NCBI GenBank assembly: GCA_030666985.1 | Contig: DAOUWT010000113.1 | Span: 1-7,688 of the forward strand | Direction: 5' to 3' | DNA: 7,688 nucleotides | From: Chloroflexota bacterium | Lineage (GTDB): Bacteria; Chloroflexota; Anaerolineae; Anaerolineales; UBA11858 | In this document: positions 5,037 to 7,688 of the stretch, in pieces | Layout of the letters: each line of letters starts with the position of its first letter | Position numbering within the stretch: position 1 is the stretch's first letter | The notes under the pieces: model-generated | What the model was told of the DNA's origin: nothing | What the model saw: the letters and a program-made list of their open reading frames with translations, nothing else | The model's database searches: none | Translations under genes and position numbers: made by a program

Positions 5037-5074
5037 ATCGTGTTTTCTCTTTACATTTTACTTTCTATCTTCCC

Positions 5075-5125
5075 GCGAGCATGAAACTCGCAAGAGGGTG
5101 CGGATGAGCCACAGGTTCGTCCGCA
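5075..5125. repeat. Two adjacent stem-loops between antitoxin-like and NDT-like genes
   Basis: Hairpin 1: GCGAG (5075-5079) with CTCGC (5087-5091), loop of 7. Hairpin 2: TGCGGATGAG (5099-5108) with TTCGTCCGCA (5116-5125), a 10-bp stem with two G-T pairs and a 7-nt loop. Hairpin 2 lies 10 nt past the stop of the NDT-like operon on the minus strand, so it could stabilise or end that transcript. Neither strand has a T-run after the hairpins, so it is not a classical terminator. A REP-like dispersed element is equally possible. Confidence 0.5.
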
Positions 5126-5134
5126 TAATACTAT

Positions 5135-5809
5135 TCAAACATCATCATTTCCTAAGCTAGAAAGCCAATTTGTTACTTTGACCATAACCTTTATATTGGC
5201 CGTGTCTAATAATATTTTAGGCAAAAGAAAAGCTGCATATCCATAACTTGTTGGATCTTCTGGAATATCCTCAATTCTTTCACCTTGCATAACTCGGGCT
5301 TGAAACTCTTCTAGCGTAGCTTTAGCATAGGTAGAACTTGTTTCTTTATTAAATCGTTTCAAAAGACCACACGCGTCTTTGTAGTATCTTCGATATCTTT
5401 CTAAGAATACGTTCTTAATTGCATTATCAAGGCCATCTAATAACTTCTCATGGTTAGAAAGATGATAAACTACAAAATCTAAATGCCGAATATTAGCAGG
5501 GACTCCACCAGGATCGTCTTGTGTCATCAGGATTACAGGCTTTCCATATGCATCAGCAAGGCCTAATTCGTAAAACACATTTGGGTTTCTTCCTGTAATA
5601 TCACCAAGGATAATATCTGCTGACAATATTTGATCACGGATTTTTTCAATTATTGGTTTTGTTGTTATGCGATGATCACCCCGCTCAACATGAAGATTAT
5701 ACTTTTTTTTGAGATATTCTCTTAAATATAGATAAAGAAAATTTAAGTCTGCGCGAAATGGCATTATCACAAAGCAAAAGGAGGTTTTTTGAGATTCTTC
5801 TGTAACCAT
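5135..5809 (-). CDS. Nucleoside 2-deoxyribosyltransferase-like (TIR-like) protein with C-terminal extension
   Basis: A 224-residue soluble protein. Residues 10-135 form a Rossmann-like domain: strand FCFVIMPF (11-18), a helix, SADIILGDITG (63-73), NPNVFYELGLADAYGKP (75-91) and strand VILMTQ (92-97). Glu81 of YELG occupies the position of the catalytic glutamate of nucleoside 2-deoxyribosyltransferases (MELGYA motif), and Asp65/Asp70 are candidate sugar-binding acids. Proteins of this type cleave N-glycosidic bonds of nucleosides or NAD in some phage-defence systems, for example the retron-Eco1 effector. Residues about 136-224 are a separate, helical, unrecognised domain with Arg/Tyr-rich and Glu-rich stretches. 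Its ATG shares one base with the stop of the upstream paralogue (TGATG), so translation is coupled. No catalytic activity is proven; it could instead be a nucleotide sensor. Confidence 0.8.
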   Translation of the reverse strand: MVTEESQKTSFCFVIMPFRADLNFLYLYLREYLKKKYNLHVERGDHRITTKPIIEKIRDQILSADIILGDITGRNPNVFYELGLADAYGKPVILMTQDDPGGVPANIRHLDFVVYHLSNHEKLLDGLDNAIKNVFLERYRRYYKDACGLLKRFNKETSSTYAKATLEEFQARVMQGERIEDIPEDPTSYGYAAFLLPKILLDTANIKVMVKVTNWLSSLGNDDV

Positions 5810-6270
5810 CAGTTGCCCCCTAAAATTCTTTGTGCGTTACGCTTAATCTCATGTTTCAATACCCCCAAATTATCTGGATCGTAAGTAATATACAAATAGT
5901 TTTGCAAATCTGTTGGGGGCGGTACATCTGATCTAATACTCAAAAGAAGCATAGTTGGCTTTCGAAGCGCATGTGCATACCCAAGCTCATAAAGAACATT
6001 CGGAGAATACCTCGATAAATCCACTACGATCAAATCTGATGCCATTATTGCATCAGTTACTGCATTGACCCAAACCGCACCAGGTCTCAAATCATCCAGG
6101 CGAAAAATAGCAATGCCTATATCAGAGAATGCCTGTTGAACTACTTCCCTGAGTTGGTTACCAAGATTATCGAAAGGAGCGATGACCAATCCTTTTGGCG
6201 CATCAGTATACTTCTCATCGGGAGATAAACCTGGTTTACTTATTGACTTCCCTGGCAGATTAAGTGGCAT
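5809..6270 (-). CDS. Compact nucleoside 2-deoxyribosyltransferase-like protein
   Basis: A 153-residue protein with the same core as the next gene but without a C-terminal domain. The N-terminal tail (1-24) is Pro/Lys/Ser-rich and disordered-looking. The first strand GLVIAPFDN (27-35) is followed by a helix, ASDLIVVDLSRYSPNVLYELGYAHALRKP (77-105) and strand TMLLLS. Glu95 of YELG, Asp79 and Asp84 match the conserved acids of the family. A double Shine-Dalgarno (AAGGAGAAAGGA, 6277-6288) precedes the ATG, with the proximal AAAGGA 6 nt away. It is the first gene of the two-gene unit, driven from the promoter at 6455-6483. Two different members of one fold encoded back to back suggest a heteromeric complex or a sensor/effector pair. 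The function is inferred only from fold and context. Confidence 0.8.
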   Translation of the reverse strand: MPLNLPGKSISKPGLSPDEKYTDAPKGLVIAPFDNLGNQLREVVQQAFSDIGIAIFRLDDLRPGAVWVNAVTDAIMASDLIVVDLSRYSPNVLYELGYAHALRKPTMLLLSIRSDVPPPTDLQNYLYITYDPDNLGVLKHEIKRNAQRILGGN

Positions 6271-6448
6271 TCGATATCCTTTCTCCTTTTATCATGCGGC
6301 ACAACATATTAAGGATTCATGCAGCGCGGCGAAAAAAAGAGACTTCATAGACCCATAACAGAGCCGCCGCATGATTCAGGTTGAACTGAGAGGGGAACCA
6401 CATAAGCTTCTACTAACTTCCCTTTGGAGTATCTGTCATGATTTCCTC
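6271..6448 (-). promoter_or_regulatory. Long leader of the NDT-like operon
   Basis: If transcription starts about 7 nt after the -10 at 6455-6460, the leader is near 178 nt, unusually long for a two-gene unit. It holds a possible 26-residue ORF (ATG at 6372, stop 6292-6294) that encodes a Cys/Leu-rich peptide starting MRRLCYG and ending LICCAA, without a clear Shine-Dalgarno. It also has a run of seven T within that ORF and the inverted repeat at 6291-6375. This could be an attenuation-type leader, but no terminator/antiterminator pair is visible. Confidence 0.35.
6291..6375. repeat. 85-bp element bounded by 10-bp inverted repeats
   Basis: ATCATGCGGC (6291-6300) is perfectly inverted as GCCGCATGAT (6366-6375). 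A degenerate third copy, ATTCATGCAGCGCGGC, lies at 6315-6330. The 65-bp interior is AT-rich with GC-rich ends. Flanks show no target-site duplication, so a MITE is not supported. In RNA the ends could close a large stem just upstream of the Shine-Dalgarno, perhaps modulating translation. Confidence 0.45.
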
Positions 6449-6454
6449 TACTGT

Positions 6455-6483
6455 ATTCTAAACCCATTCTCAACCCCCGTCAA
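6455..6483 (-). promoter_or_regulatory. Sigma-70-like promoter of the NDT-like operon
   Basis: On the minus strand, -35 TTGACG (6478-6483, 5 of 6) and -10 TAGAAT (6455-6460, 5 of 6) are separated by exactly 17 bp. It begins 7 bp past the mutL stop codon and points at the 5809-6270 gene. This gives the pair its own promoter, although no terminator is visible after mutL, so readthrough from mutL is also possible. Confidence 0.65.
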
Positions 6484-6489
6484 ACACCC

Positions 6490-7688
6490 TCACCGCGGCC
6501 CCGTCCTCCCAAACCTCCGCTCCAGTAGGTCTACCGAAAGATGGATCATAGTGGGTCGCCCGTGCGGGCAGGTGCGGGGAGAGTGACAGGCCTCCAGGTC
6601 GCGGAGGAGGGCTTTTTGCTCCTCCATTGAGAGCACTTGCCCGGCCTTGACAGAAGCCCGTTTGCAAACGCGGGCGATGATCTTCTCTTCGATGCGGCTT
6701 TCTAGCGGGGTCTCGTCAACCTCCAAGTCTTCGACAACGGCTCGCAGGGCCGCCTCGGGGGTTAGCTCCGCGAACATGGCGGGGATGGCTCGCACAACAA
6801 AAGTGTTGGGGCCAAAAGTCTCCACCGCATAGCCCAATTTTCCTAAGAGAGGTAATTCCTCTTCCAGCAAATTAGACGCGGCGGGAGAGAACTCGACCGT
6901 GACCGATTCCAGCAGGGCCTGCGAGGGGATTTTATCCTCCCGCGCGGCCAGGAACTTCTCGAACAAAACCCGCTCGTGAGCGGCGTGCTGGTCGATGAGG
7001 TAGAGGCCGTCGGGGCCTTCGGCAATCAGGTAGGTGGTGGCTACTTGGCCGATGAGGCGGAGGATGGGCGTCCCCGTGGCGGGGAGGGGCCGTTGTGGGG
7101 AGGTGCCATCCCCCGGGGCGGGGAATTCCTGTCCCCGGGCGTCAGCAGACATCTCCCAGGCGGGGTCAATGCGCCGGGGTGGGATATCCCTCCCCCGGGG
7201 GGAAGCGCCCCACAACGTCCGCCCCTGGGGGCCGCCCACCGAGGGGACAGGCGTATGGGCCAGGATCGCCCGCCGGACGGCGCGTCCCACTCCCCGGAAC
7301 ACATCCCCCCTTTCTCGAAAGCGGACCTCCGCCTTAGTGGGGTGAACGTTGACATCCACCGCTTGGGGAGGCATCTCTAAAAATAGGACGGCGATGGGGT
7401 AGCGGCCTTTCATGAGCATGGTGTGATAGGCCTGGGTGAGGGCTTTGGTGAGGGTGAAATCGCTCACGGGGCGGCCATTGACAAAGAAGAGGATTTCGCG
7501 GCGGTTGGGACGGGGCAGGCCGGGGGGGCTGACGAAGCCGGTGATTTTGAGTGTGTCGTCCTCGGACAAAACGGTGATCATCTTGCGGGCAATTTCCACT
7601 CCATGCACGGCCGAGAGTGCCTCGCGGGGGTCGCCGTTGCCGCTGGATTGGAAAGTGGTTCGGCTGCCGTGCTGGAGTTTGAAGCGCA
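6490..7688 (-). CDS. mutL: DNA mismatch repair protein MutL (N-terminus outside window)
   Basis: MutL couples mismatch recognition by MutS to strand incision. The visible part covers about 398 residues and is open to the window edge. It begins in the ATPase domain (GNGD motif, GVEIARKM) and continues with FFVNGRPV and DVNVHPTKAEVRF. Next is a Pro/Arg/Gly-rich linker of about 60 residues, encoded by very GC-rich DNA (about 7070-7250). The C-terminal domain then starts at about LRLIGQVATTYLIAE. The endonuclease metal motif DQHA(x)2E(x)4E is intact (DQHAAHERVLFE), as is CPHGRP near the end, with a Cys-containing ARVCK segment between. This MutL should therefore nick DNA itself, as in bacteria lacking MutH. 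The GTG at 7606-7608 is an internal Val codon, not the start. High GC and standard motifs mark it as host core, unlike its AT-rich neighbours. Confidence 0.97.
   Translation of the reverse strand, partial: RFKLQHGSRTTFQSSGNGDPREALSAVHGVEIARKMITVLSEDDTLKITGFVSPPGLPRPNRREILFFVNGRPVSDFTLTKALTQAYHTMLMKGRYPIAVLFLEMPPQAVDVNVHPTKAEVRFRERGDVFRGVGRAVRRAILAHTPVPSVGGPQGRTLWGASPRGRDIPPRRIDPAWEMSADARGQEFPAPGDGTSPQRPLPATGTPILRLIGQVATTYLIAEGPDGLYLIDQHAAHERVLFEKFLAAREDKIPSQALLESVTVEFSPAASNLLEEELPLLGKLGYAVETFGPNTFVVRAIPAMFAELTPEAALRAVVEDLEVDETPLESRIEEKIIARVCKRASVKAGQVLSMEEQKALLRDLEACHSPRTCPHGRPTMIHLSVDLLERRFGRTGPR

Noticed and set aside
5135..6270. Labelling the two proteins as classical TIR domains
   Set aside because: The YELG motif and ADIILGD segment fit the nucleoside deoxyribosyltransferase-like group better than a canonical TIR; the folds are related, so TIR-like is used only loosely.
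6291..6375. Miniature transposable element
   Set aside because: The inverted ends are only 10 bp, no target-site duplication flanks them and no second copy is seen in the window.
6976..7380. Long plus-strand and alternative-frame ORFs within mutL
   Set aside because: GC-rich DNA lacks stops by chance; translations are Gly/Pro/Arg low complexity, while the minus-strand frame carries the MutL motifs.
1..7688. tRNA, rRNA, integrase or insertion sequence
   Set aside because: None was recognised on either strand.

Overview
The window looks like a bacterial chromosome segment in which a cluster of defence-type and accessory genes sits between two housekeeping genes: efp (elongation factor P) on the left, plus strand, and mutL (mismatch repair) on the right, minus strand. 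The flanking genes are GC-balanced to GC-rich, mutL strikingly so. The genes from about 2480 to 6300 are visibly AT-richer, which suggests horizontal acquisition. The EF-P has an Arg at its tip position. The spacers are full of short degenerate tandem repeats (GTTAGG-type and ACTGAAAACTGTTT-type). MutL carries its own endonuclease motifs. Together these fit a Chloroflexota/Anaerolineae-like bacterium, but that assignment rests on recollection and is only moderately secure.

Layout. 1-142: structured spacer with a strong hairpin. 143-700: efp. 701-969: two blocks of simple repeats; the second, a 14-bp tandem array, runs into the start codon of a Cys-rich small protein (970-1296). 1361-1388: clean intrinsic terminator. 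1411-1641 (minus): two-helix membrane protein resembling DUF3955. 1772-2197 (minus): unrecognised 141-aa protein. 2261-2446 (minus): apparent debris of a type I restriction specificity subunit (HsdS).

2487-4517: a compact restriction-modification locus. A promoter with palindromic sites drives a HARE-HTH-like winged-helix protein and an overlapping D12-class adenine methyltransferase. A convergent minus-strand gene encodes a winged-helix/HNH/zinc-finger nuclease. The methyltransferase and nuclease genes share one palindromic CTAG that supplies both stop codons.

4725-5036 (minus): an antitoxin-like protein with no toxin beside it. 5135-6270 (minus): two co-transcribed Rossmann-like proteins of the nucleoside 2-deoxyribosyltransferase-like type, coupled by a 1-nt stop/start overlap. 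A good sigma-70-type promoter lies just after mutL, giving a leader of about 180 nt that contains an inverted repeat. This pair is the best candidate for an undescribed system: the two proteins share a core with a conserved Tyr-Glu-Leu-Gly, and related proteins act as NAD- or nucleotide-consuming effectors in known phage defence (for example the retron-Eco1 effector). 6490-7688 (minus): the C-terminal two-thirds of mutL, running off the window.

How it works together: the locus reads as a layered defence island. A DNA-targeting R-M pair, a relic of a second R-M system, a TA relic and a putative nucleotide-targeting pair lie between conserved core genes. The methyltransferase is unlikely to serve mutL, because this MutL has the intrinsic nicking motifs of Dam/MutH-independent mismatch repair.
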